Shown: positions 22,944 to 33,461 of the stretch, one piece after another
Layout: each line of letters opens with the position of its first letter
Numbering within the stretch: position 1 is the stretch's first letter
Assembly (NCBI GenBank): GCA_035771175.1
Contig: CM069608.1
Location: forward strand, 29,326,019-29,390,018
Reading direction: 5' to 3'
DNA from: Paratinospora sagittata
Lineage: Eukaryota; Streptophyta; Magnoliopsida; Ranunculales; Menispermaceae
DNA: 64,000 nt
The notes under the pieces: generated by a model
The model's input: only the letters and a program-made list of their open reading frames with translations
Database searches by the model: none
What the model was told of the DNA's origin: nothing
Translations under genes and position numbers: made by a program

Positions 22944-24608
22944 AATTCATCAAAAATAACATGTCTAACCACAAATATTCTGCCATCCTCCAGAAGACAC
23001 TTATAACCTTTGTATTTGGAACAATATCCAAGAAATGTACAAGCTGCACTTCGATACTCAAGCTTATGTTTTTGATATGGTCTCAAGTATTGGTAAACAA
23101 GATATCCAAATACTCTTAAAATAATGTAATAAGGTTCCAAACCAAATAAGCAAGTGTATGGACATTTTCCCCCAAGAACAGGGGTGGGCATACAATTAAT
23201 GAAGTAAGTAGCTGCTTGAAAAGCTTCATCCCAATACATCAAAAGCATGAAGGCTTGAGCTAGTAAGCTAAGCCCTGCCTCAACTACATGCCTATGTTTT
23301 CTCTCAATGAGTTCATTTTGTTCATGAGTAAGGACAGCTATGTCGAAAATGGATACCGTTAGACTCAAGAAAAGGACCAAGTGAGAGAAATTCCCCTTCA
23401 TTATTTGTCTGCAAAACTTTTATCTTATGAGAAAAGTAAAGTTCTATTTGAGCTTTAAATTAAATGAAAGTGCAATACACCTCCCCCTTTGAGTGAATAG
23501 GAAAGATGCAAGTATACCTAGTATAGGCATCAAGAAAGCTGACATAGTACTTATGTCCATTAGAGGAAGTGATAGGGGTTAGTCCCCATACATCTACTAT
23601 CAATTCCAGATGTTGTTTATATATGGTGGTTGAATGATGAAATGACAATTTGTGAGATTTACTTAACTAGCAAGCATGACATACAAAAGTGGCATTCTTT
23701 GAAACAAAGATATTGCATTTATTCAAGACAGTTTGTACAACACCAGGAGAAGCATGACCAAGACAAAGGTGCCATAACAAAAGAGTATTCTTATTGCTAC
23801 CAAAATCAGGCATAACAAATAAAGAATTACCAAGAAAGTAGTCGACTGGATTCTTCGTTGCAACAGGACAGTCAACTCTCAGTAGCAGCAGAAGAACAAC
23901 CTGAAGTAGGCAAGCAAGCAATTGGCTTCTTATTATTGGCAAAATAACAAACAATTGATGCATCAAGATCAGAACTATAACAACTAGAACCATCCTTGAG
24001 GCTTGACAGACCATGTTTTGTTGAACCAACTGGATCAGATGACTGCAAAGGTAGTTAAAAGACGTATAGTCCATTCTTAAGAACACCACGAAAAAGAACC
24101 TTCTTCGTATCCTGATCCTTCACAAGGCAAGAATCAGTATGGAATTCAAAGAAAATGTTATTATCCCTTACAAATTTAGACACACTAAGCAAGTTCTTGG
24201 TAATTTTAGGAATATGTAAGATATTTTGAAGCAAAAACTTGTGTCTATAATATACTGCAAAATTTGAACCCATAGAAGATATTTGCAAACCTGTGCCATG
24301 AACATAGAGTTTTTCTTTGCCACGATACTCAGGTTTATTCAACAATTTGCCTTCATCTAAAGTACAATGATCAAAACCTCCACCATCTAGACACCAGGCC
24401 ATATCACTCATTGATTCTGGTCCAGCAATCAAGGTAGCCAAGTTACCTTGATTACTACCATTACCTCCATTGTTCTAATTGGTATTGGACTGTGGCTGAT
24501 AGGTTTGATCAAACCTATAATAGCACCGTAGAGGACCATGTCCAGATCTATGAAAATTTTGACATGGAAGTCGATTGTTATTATTATTTTTGTATCCACC
24601 CCTGCCTC
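22944..24608 (-). pseudogene. Ale-type copia gag zinc knuckle, protease and integrase
   Basis: This is the 5' part of the minus-strand copia, cut from 12949-14871 by the Tork copia. Reading the minus strand downward: a knuckle CQNFHRSGHGPLRCYYRF ends near 24500; the protease site reads WCLDGGGFDHCT (usual DSGATDH), so the DSG triad is lost; pre-integrase HLCLGHASPGVVQ; integrase with NELIERKHRHVVEAGLSLL. A stop separates several pieces. The gag upstream of the knuckle is missing because an LTR starts at 24609. Confidence 0.85.
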
Positions 24609-25365
24609 TGTTGGCCTAGATGTATCCAAGAGGGGGGTAAATTGGACACTTAACAGGTTTATACCTTTCTTTAAGAAAAAGGAGAATGAAATAAAACAGG
24701 TTATGGCAAGATATACAAAGTAATAGAGAATGAACAATAAAGATATCAACACAGGATTTATAGTGGTTCGGTCGCACCTACGTCCACTACCTAACCTCCT
24801 AAGTTAGGATTTTGTCCAAACTCCATTATTTGATTCTCGTACGGGTGAGAATCAAACCGCTATAGTTTCTCAACTTGCAGGCTTGAGAACAACCTTTACA
24901 AAGTCCGAGCACACTTGCTCTACCAAGTGACAATCACAGTCACTTAATAACTGAAATACAAGTATAGTTTTTATTCCTTTGGGAAGAATCAACGAAATAC
25001 TTATAAAGCTTTCGGATGAACCTCAGTTATCATAGATTCAGTAATGATATGTTATGAAGTGCAGCTGAAAAATTGAGAGGTTTAAAGCTCCTCTTTCTCT
25101 TATGGATTTTGAAAAGATTGGAGTTTAAAGTTTAGCAAATCCAAGAAAAAAAATTATATCAAAATTTTCGCAAAATGATTAAGAATTTTTGCAGTGAAAA
25201 GAAGTATAACTTTCAAGAGCTAAAATGCAAAAATTAAGCTAAGATTTTTCTTTCTTTTGTCTGTATGTGTAATGGCTCAATGTGTCACACACACACACAC
25301 AAATATATATATATATATATATATATAAAGATTGTGTTTGATTTGATCTTCAAAGAGATTTTTGG

Positions 25366-25409
<44 letters not shown>

Positions 25410-26348
25410 ATTGTGTTTGATTTGATCTTCAAAGAGATTTTTGGCACCCAACTTCATTTCAAATCAAACAGTCAAAACCTTTCATGAAAATTGAATGATT
25501 CAGTTTATGCAGTAGCACCTGAATCCTCTATGCTTTCACGAAAATAGCAAATTCAGAACGGTAGCACAGGTTGACATCTCTTATCAGCTTTTCGACAGTG
25601 TTGTGTGAGCGTCCTGGCTCAACACACACTCTTTTGTCGTTTTTTTATCTTTGAGGGTGCTGGCATACTAGTAGTGTCCTGATGGTTTGAAACTTTTCAA
25701 AACTCAGGAAATGGCAAGCACGTTGACATTCAATCAGCATCCTAAAAGGTCATAAGGTTGGTTTCATGAGGGCGCTTCTGGTTGAGTAGCGTCCTGTCAT
25801 GAATAGAACAATTTCCAACCTAAGCACTATCAGCTTCCTGACATTTCATCAACGTCCTGACGAGTTGGCATGTTGCTTAAGTAACTAGCCATTGTATGAG
25901 CGTCATGATGAATGTGTCAGCGTCCCGACAAAACACTTAAGAACATTTTGGGCATTTTTCTGACTTTCAACATCCGATCCAACAGGATTAAAAACTTAGT
26001 ATTTTTGGATCAAATCAATCATTGAAAATTCATCATGAGTGATCAAAATATCAAATGAAAACACTTCAAAATAAATCAATTAAACATGCAATCATGAAAG
26101 ACATGAACACTTGCTAAATCATGTGATACCAGAGGTTCTACAAACCTAAACAAATTCTAATAGTATAAAATCTATCTTCGAACGATTATGGTCTTCAATT
26201 TGATCTTGATAGCTCTTCCACCATGCATCATCGAATCTCCATGCAATAAGATATGCAATGTATAGATAATATAAGAATGTGGCTTGTAATCATCAAAATA
26301 TCTTTTCTCATATACGAGGCATGAGGATAATTAGATTAACAATCTCTT
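24609..26348 (-). mobile_element. 3' LTR of a minus-strand Sirevirus-like element (LTR B, 1740 bp)
   Basis: On the minus strand a purine tract AAAAAAGGAAGAGAT is followed by TGTTAATCTAATTATCC. The LTR ends with CCAAGAGGGGG in reverse and TAGGCCAACA at 24609. The conserved TTTTGATGATTACAA box lies about 46 bases from the LTR start. Hairpins with the family loop are at 24833-24892. An AT-rich block with AAAGATTGTGTTTGATTTG is duplicated in tandem at about 25303-25447. Confidence 0.8.
25590..25940. repeat. Imperfect AGCGTCCTG-type repeats in LTR B
   Basis: AGCGTCCTG, AGTGTCCTGATGG, AGCATCCTAAAAGG, TAGCGTCCTGTCATG, AACGTCCTGACG and AGCGTCCCGAC recur every 50-60 bases. They are the reverse-strand form of the AGGACGCT units seen in LTRs D and E. 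Confidence 0.75.
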
Positions 26349-27170
26349 CCTTTTTTATGATTTCAAACACATCATCACTACAATAAGTAAAATGATATGA
26401 ATGCAATATAAATGCATGAACCTACAATAAGCAAAATGTCAAGCAGTGTTTTTTCATAAGATAAGAGTTTTGTACCAAGGAAACATATTCTCACATTCTC
26501 CCCTTGACTTCATGGATAATCATGATGCTTCTAAAGATATAACTTCTCCACCTTTTGAAAACATCAAAAAAAGTGAAGTATCCTGAAGTACTCCTCCCCC
26601 CTAATGAGGTAAGCCTCAAAATATCATAGGTCAAATTCAGAGAACATTCCGAGCTCTCTTCTGATGTGAACAAACTGGTCCTTAGGTAAGGTAATAGTGA
26701 AAATATCAGTCAGTTGTTCTTTTGTGCCAATGTGAGTCAATTTAACATCACCATTTTGCAGGTGATCCCTTAAGAAATGATGTCTTCTTTGAATATGTTT
26801 AGTTCAAGAGTGCAATACGGTATTATCACATAAAATTTCAATGTGTTATTTGAATGTGTTAATAGTACTAGTGTTATCACATAAAATTTCAGCGCATTCA
26901 ACAAAAATTTGATAATCCTAAAGTTGTTTCATGTACAAAACTTGAGAACAACAACTTCTAGTTGCAACATATTCTTCTTCAGCTGTGGATAGTGTCACTG
27001 AGTGTTGCTTCTTGCAAAACCAGGAAATTAAAGAATTTTCGAGAAAGTGACAAAATTCGAAGGTACTTTTTCGATCAGTTAGACTTCCGGCATAGTCAAA
27101 GTCCATTTAGTGCTCATTTAATGCTCTCTCAAGAATTTGCAAGTGTCTTTAGCCCGTTTTTTATTTTTTG
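26349..27170 (-). pseudogene. Sirevirus-like pol end: RNase H and C-terminus
   Basis: The minus strand reads DFDYAGSLTDRKSTFEFCHF, then ISWFCKKQHSVTLSTAEEEY (about 27100-26960), and later TKHIQRRHHFLRDHLQNGD with FVHIRRELGMFSEF. This is the copia RNase H and pol end, most like Sireviruses. Stops are present. Purine-rich repeats upstream of the LTR (near 26495 and 26595) resemble the repeated proximal polypurine tracts described for Sireviruses. Upstream pol is absent from the window. Confidence 0.8.
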
Positions 27171-27410
27171 TTAATTCTGGACACATGTCTTCACATTGGA
27201 TTGGCATGTATGGTACCTCTAAGTATTGGATGCAATACTACGACATGAAAACTGGGGGCTATTGAATAAGTGTGTTCTAAATATGTAAATGTGTGTAATA
27301 AATGATTCAATAAATATAAAAGTGTAGTTGAACATGCATACAATTACATTTAGATTAGCATTTCCCTTTCTTAAGAGTGTTTTCTTTAAAATCAATTACA
27401 CCCAAAATGT

Positions 27411-27522
27411 ACATTCAAAGTGTACATCACACTTATACACCATTAGATTGCCTCGAATCATGTGTTGGTACATGATTTGAGGCAATTTAATGGTATTTAA
27501 TGGTGATATACACTTTGAATGT
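27411..27522. repeat. Long imperfect hairpin
   Basis: ACATTCAAAGTGTACATCAC and ACCATTAGATTGCCTCGAAT on the left pair with ATTTGAGGCAATTTAATGGT and GTGATATACACTTTGAATGT on the right, around a GTTGGT loop. It may be a MITE remnant; no target duplication was seen. Confidence 0.7.
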
Positions 27523-27993
27523 CACTGTAGCATTTTCTTTCTTAAAAATGTACATTTGTAAAAACTCTACCAAACAAAGCCAAAATATAAACACTAATAT
27601 ATCATGCTCGGCAAATGTGGGAGGAAATGTCATAAAAGTGCGATTGTGATTAGATCGATGCAAGAACATTATGCTTCTGCATTTTGCCAAAGAGCTTTTA
27701 AGTTTTTACTATAAAAATCTTACAAGGACTTTTATAATGACTCTTAACATGACTTACATCATTTGAGTCTCTTAAACAAAATCATTGTTGGCCCAAATAA
27801 TAGTCCAAGAGGGGGGTGAATTGGACTATAGTACATTTTCCAAACCTTTAACTAACCAAATTGAAAAGATAAAAACATAAATCAAAAGTGCAAGAGACAA
27901 ATAATAAACACAACGATTTATAGTGGTTTGGCACCAAACGCCTACCTCTCCACTACCTAATTTCCCCGATTAGGATTTCTCAAACTCACTAAC

Positions 27994-28132
27994 TTGATCC
28001 AACTTATTGGGTGTGGATCAAACCGTTAAACTTGATTCACTTGCGGGTGTGAATCCTACCATTACACTTGATTCAACTTTCGGGTGTGAATCTAACCGTT
28101 ACCTCTTGATTCACTTGCGAGTGTGAATCGGA
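27994..28132. repeat. Tandem conserved-loop hairpins in LTR C
   Basis: Four units. The first has stem TTGATCCA with TGGATCAA (27994-28001 and 28014-28021). The next three have TTGATTCA with TGAATC. The loops are close to ACTTGCGGGTG and the spacers contain CCGTTAC. The stem change TTCA to TCCA is matched on the other arm. Confidence 0.85.
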
Positions 28133-28639
28133 TCGTTACAAGACCTTAAAGATATCCTATATGGCATATTCCCCTATTGGCAACCTAGCCAATGTACTCT
28201 TCCAATTTTACAAAAATATAGAATGAAGCTTACAAATTAGAAATGAATACCTCCTTTGAACAATAAGCCAATGATGAAAATGAAGCGCAACCTCTATTGG
28301 AGGTTCCTTTGTTGAAATCTTGACTTGTTGATTGATGTCGATGAAGTGCACAAGTCTAAGACCTTTGGAACTTTGAAATCTCTTAAAAATGATCTCTCAA
28401 AGAGATGAGTGTGAGTAAAGAGATTCCCAGCAAAAAAATGGAGAGAAAAACTTGCAAGGTGTAGAACAATTTTGATTTCTCTCAAAAGCACAAGTGAACT
28501 AGAAAAAAAACTTGGCAAACATACTTGCTTGATTTGAAAACTTGGAGAACACTAAAAAAACTCAATAGTTGTTTTGATTTTTCAAAAGTTAGAATGAATG
28601 AACAAAGTCCCGTATTTATAGAGTTTTTCAAACAGCCAC

Positions 28640-29145
28640 AAGGTGAAACACGTTTCTAATAAGAGAAGCGTGTTTCTTTTCAAAATAGCCTAAAAAAACA
28701 GCTATCGGGAATTCAATAGGAAGCGCGTTTCTTTTAGAGGAAATGTGTTTCCATGATAAGTTCCAGAAATATCAAAAAAGTGAGAAACACGTTTCTTTCA
28801 AAGGAAACGAGTTTCTGTAAGTTTCCAAAAGTATTGATTTTTGAAATAAGGATGAAGCGCACTTCTGTGTGAATTTCCAGAAATACCTAAAAAGTGAGAA
28901 GTACATTTCTTTCAAAGGAAACGAGTTTCTGTAAATTTTCAAAGGGTATCAATTTCTGGAAAAAAGAAGAAACGTGTTTCTGTGAAGAAAGCGCGTTTAT
29001 ATTTTGGTGATGAAATTTTATCATTCTGGAAGTTGAAGGAAACGAGTTTCTAGAAGATGAAATGCATTTTTGTATGATGCGATAAAATTCATCATCTAGG
29101 CAGGAGGAGAAACACATTTCTTATTAAGGAAACGTGTTTCTGTTT
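28640..29145. repeat. Array of about 15 GAAACGCGTTTC-type palindromes in LTR C
   Basis: Variants include GAAACACGTTTC, GAAGCGCGTTTC, GAAATGTGTTTCC, GAAACGAGTTTC and GAAACGTGTTTC, roughly every 25-45 bases. Sirevirus LTRs of other plants are known to carry palindrome arrays, though of different sequence. Confidence 0.85.
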
Positions 29146-30503
29146 GCAGAGAAACATGAAATTTGATTTTTCGAAAATTTTTCAGTCCACAATAGCATTT
29201 CTTGAAAAACCAAACTTAAATACACTTGAAAAACATTGAGTTATGATCATAGTAAAGTTCATGCAAGTGTTTAAATCAAAATTTGATGAGTCAAGAGTTT
29301 GACTAACTTGAAAACATTTTTTATCATGCAAAAACTTATGATTTTAAAGTCTGATGCATGCATGCATATAATTGGCTTATCATCCTAAGAAGTATTCTAC
29401 GGTCCTAGATAATCTAAGATTTGACTTTGACTTTTTATAATTTGATCAATATAAGTTGTATCAACTTAAAGGGATTAGTATCATAAGGTATATTATTTGT
29501 AATCATCAAAACATCAAAGGTTAGGGTCATTAAACCAACAACCTTTATAACATAAGTATATATTTTTTTTATTTATTAGATATATTGAGATTTACAAAAC
29601 ACACATATGTAATGATCATAAAAGTTTAGTTTCATATATGAATACAACTTTTCTACTTAGAATAATATTTTTTCATTTTTTTAATATATATATATATATT
29701 TTTGCAATCTTTTTAAAAAATAAATTTGGTGACTATATGAAACAAGTCAAGTTATAAGTCAAGTTAAAAAACTTTCTTCTACTTTTGTGAGATCCTAGGT
29801 TGAAGAGAAGACACGGGTTATCCTTGTGGTTACCCATGCGCACATGTATATCATTCTTTTATGAAGAATGTTATACATATTTAAAATCATACTATGCTTA
29901 TGTGACAATACATTACAACACTATATTATGATAAAGAAAAAAGAAAAAATAATACCCACCACTCACTGTACGCTACATCACGATGAATATAGTTTTTAAA
30001 TTGTAAAAATATTTCTATTACTTTATGAAAACTTGATGAAGAATCTCGAGGGAGCTGAAGGTGTAATAAAACATTAATTGAATGGAAAACCACATGAACA
30101 AAAACATTAATTATTAAATGGTCTCATCAAGTAGGAGAATTAATAGGCAAAACGATAAATGAACTTAGAGACCCCATTATTAACAAATTATGTGGTTAGA
30201 TGAATAATGTCAATTTAATTAAAAGCCACTTACCACAATAGAATATTTAAAGGGTTAAATATGCGGAACTTGTTGGGTAGTTGTTGCACCCCGTGGATCT
30301 AGCCTAGGGCTCAATATTTTATTAAACAACTATATTATTTTTATTTTTTTAAAATGTCCTTGTCCCAAGACGAAGGTCCTTTTTTTTTTTAAAGACAAGG
30401 GTATTTTTACAAAAATATTTTGTGCAGCAAAATCTTGGATTTACCTCATTTCATATTGGCATAACTTATACATAAGACCGCAAATGTGTATTGCTACTCG
30501 ATC

Positions 30504-30655
30504 AAGTCCCCTGAATGATAATGTGCTATAGCCTTAATGAAGTGCTAATAATAATTGAAAGGATGCCATTTTTTTTAAGACACATGTAGATGCAACAACA
30601 AAGACTATTTTTTAAGAGAACACGTGGCATACGCTGACTGTCTAAGAGTCGTAGG
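30504..30655 (+). repeat. Direct repeat, copy 1, with a 17-bp end in one orientation
   Basis: It runs from AAGTCCCCTGAATGATAATG through GAAGTGCTAATAATAATTG to GTGGCATACGCTGAC and then TGTCTAAGAGTCGTAGG. Copy 2 is at 31582-31726, about 1.08 kb away. Confidence 0.85.
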
Positions 30656-31581
30656 CCATTATATTTACTATTTGGATATCAATTGACTTATTTGGATACT
30701 ATGTATATATATTCACTTGGATATTATGCTTCTTTATATATATGTATAATACATATATTTAGCATTTAGATATTTAACATATTTACAACACTCTCCCTTT
30801 AAATATTCATTATTGTAGAATATGTTTCGTTAAAACTTTATTAGAGAAAATCTAGTAAAAAAAAGTCTAGTGAAGAAAAAAAATATATAATATTTTATTG
30901 GAGTCTTATATTTTCAAGACTGTCTCGTTAAAAACCTTGACAAAAAAACTCAATAGAACAAAATTATAGCGAAGAAAAAAATGGTACAATAAACTAAACA
31001 ATAACTCCTTTTTAATTCTCTTTCTCAATATGATATGAGAGAATTCAATTCTATTTCTCTGCCTTTCTCTGCCTGGAATATCTTTGAGTTGATGCATTTC
31101 AATATTGTATATAATCTTCTTTGTAATTGACAAAGCTTTGATAAATAAGTTACTTGATCTTATTTATCAGTCTTTTGTAGCTCATGTATGAAAAAGACCT
31201 TTTGTAAAATATATCTGACTCTATTGGCTTCAATATAAGCTTTTCATGACTAGACAATGCATGTTGCATTATCTTCTTATAACATTACAAGATAACCACT
31301 GATTTAAGATCATTCATGTGATTCATACATATTTTTCGACTTATTTCAGGAGTCGCGACACTTTTCTGAATGATTTAAAAATGTAGCAATTATTGTCTGC
31401 TTTACAGATCTCCATGATATGACAATATAATTATAAGTGAGATTGTGTTTGAGATCGAGGATGGTGAGGGTCTGACAAATATTCAACATTTGCATATTCA
31501 ATTAGTTTTATCTTTATCTTTTTTGAAGAAAATAAACTTGTATTACTTACTTTCTTAAAGATAACATAGTGCATGTTTAGC

Positions 31582-31726
31582 AAGTCCCGAATGATCATGT
31601 GAGTCTTAATGAAGTGCTAATAATAATTGAAAGGATGCCGTTTTTTTTAAGACACATGTAGATGCAACAACAAAGCCTAATTTTTAAGAGAACATGTGGC
31701 ATATGCTGACCTACGACTCTTAGACA
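31582..31726 (+). repeat. Direct repeat, copy 2, with the 17-bp end inverted
   Basis: It matches copy 1 up to GTGGCATATGCTGA and then reads CCTACGACTCTTAGACA, the exact reverse complement of the 17 bases ending copy 1. Confidence 0.85.
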
Positions 31727-32899
31727 AACCCAAAGGGCCTATAGAGATTTAAAGAATGCCAAAGCCTCACTAATAACCCATTAACATACTTTGGGCACTA
31801 AGTTGTCCTTGTGGATTCAAAAGTTGAGGCCCACTAAACATGGGCAAAAGGACCCAATGGAAAGATAAATGCTTCTATTTTCCCTAATGTAATTTAATTT
31901 GTCCACTAATGTGGATTGTCGTTCAAATTTTTTTTTTAAAACCAATCAACTTCTATTGAAGTGCAAAGTAGATGTAAAATAAAAAAATATTAAAATACGT
32001 GATGATAATTCAAATTTTTTTTATTTTTCAATTAAAAAATACAAAAAATTCAATAAAACTTGATAAAATTCGATAAAATTCGACAGAGATGTAAAATAAA
32101 TATTATTTTATCAATAAAAATAAAGAAATACCAATAATTATGTATTATTTTCAACTTCATCAACCAATATAGCAATATAAATTTTAAAAAATAATTTAAC
32201 AACCTAACAAATTATGTAGTTTATGAAATATGTTTTACTAAATAAAGAAGAAAATGAGTAAATAAATAAATAAATAAAGTAGAAATAAGATAAAAAATTA
32301 AAAATAAATTAAAAGAGTTCCCAAAACTATCTTTTTTTAGTTAACTCTTATAAAACAAGATCAAAAAATAATATATTTAAATAATAAATTAATAAATTAA
32401 GCATGGTAAAATGCAAACTAGCAAAGTATATGGTCGAGAAGCGAGCAACCACAAAATTAAATATTAAAATAAAGAAAATGAATTAAGACCAAAAACCACC
32501 ATTTCAAATTCATCAACCTACTTAACAAGATTGATTTTGTTAGGTCACTTATTGGTATTTTTAAGTATTAAAAATGTCTATTTATATTAGTTTTTAGGTT
32601 ATACTACAACAAATCTAGATATTTAAGTATATATGCAAAAATTATCTAAACTTCTCTAATTTAGCGAATTTTTTTAAAAATTCTTTATGTCAAATTAAAC
32701 TTTTTCGAATTAATTTTAATTTTTAAGTGACCGAAGTCAAGTCTAAATCGAATTTTTGATCCTTGCTGTGGATAAGTAGGAGCAAAGAAACTTTAGGCAA
32801 AAGGATACCAATTAATAGACACCAATTGACCATATTAATAGTTCATTATACATGCGCTTTTTTTATTTGAGATGAATAAGTAGGATTCAACATATATTC

Positions 32900-33155
32900 T
32901 TTTGGGGATGCCTCCCAGGCTTCCCTAAAAGATTAGCAGAAGAGGATACCTTATAGCTTGATCGGCCAGTAACTTTGAAGAGGTCCATAATGCTTTATTT
33001 GGAATGCACGTAACAAAAGCTCCAGGACTTGACAGTCTCACAGCCCGATTTTTTCAAGCTCAATGGGATCTTTCTTATTTGCTCCACTTTGATAATGCAA
33101 TTTATGATTTTTTTAATAGGAACACACTCGACCATACCCTCAACCATACACATAT
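32900..33155 (+). pseudogene. LINE reverse transcriptase, left part
   Basis: The plus strand reads NFEEVHNALFGMHVTKAPGL, then TARFFQAQWDL and a region ending NHTHI. This is the start of the reverse transcriptase of plant L1-type LINEs. It continues after the gypsy insertion at 41249 with ALIPKI, in frame. Its upstream limit is unclear. Confidence 0.8.
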
Positions 33156-33426
33156 TGTCACGACGCCCCTTACATAGCCTGACGTCATGATCGGCACAGT
33201 GTACTATACACTGTACATACTCATATACAGTATATAATACACTGTCAGCCTTCACGTAGTCTCACAATATTTTTCAACATTTACTGAGTTTTTTTTTTCT
33301 AATATACCACAAATCAAATCCAATATAGATCTCTATAAACATTCCATTCCTTCACACATCACATTTTCACTTCATCATCTAATATTTTAAGCTATATATA
33401 TGCCCACACATCCTATCTAGATGATA

Positions 33427-33461
<35 letters not shown>

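Larger units (their letters stand above)
27786..29544 (-). mobile_element. Sirevirus-like LTR C (1759 bp), minus orientation
   Basis: It runs from TGTTGGCCCAAATAATAGTCC (plus) with CCAAGAGGGGGGTG close by, to TTAAACCAACA. The TTTTGATGATTACAA box (reverse) is at about 29500. No primer-binding site or polypurine tract adjoins it and the flanks ATCAT and ACCTT do not match, so it is a solo LTR or an edge eroded by recombination. Hairpin units are at 27994-28132. Confidence 0.7.
29545..32900. other. Gene-free AT-rich stretch
   Basis: No coding sequence could be supported. A part near 30780-30960 with CGTTAAAAC and TCGTTAAAAACCTTGAC resembles sequence often seen at ends of plant copia elements. 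The stretch also holds a 130-bp direct repeat, listed separately. Confidence 0.5.

Noticed and set aside
28640..29145. CRISPR-like look of the short repeat arrays in the LTRs
   Set aside because: Plant nuclear DNA, no cas genes, repeats degenerate and spacing irregular; they lie inside LTRs.
24609..29544. LTR C as the 5' partner of LTR B in one Sirevirus
   Set aside because: LTR C is not followed by a primer-binding site and carries another palindrome type; the sequences are too different for a pair.
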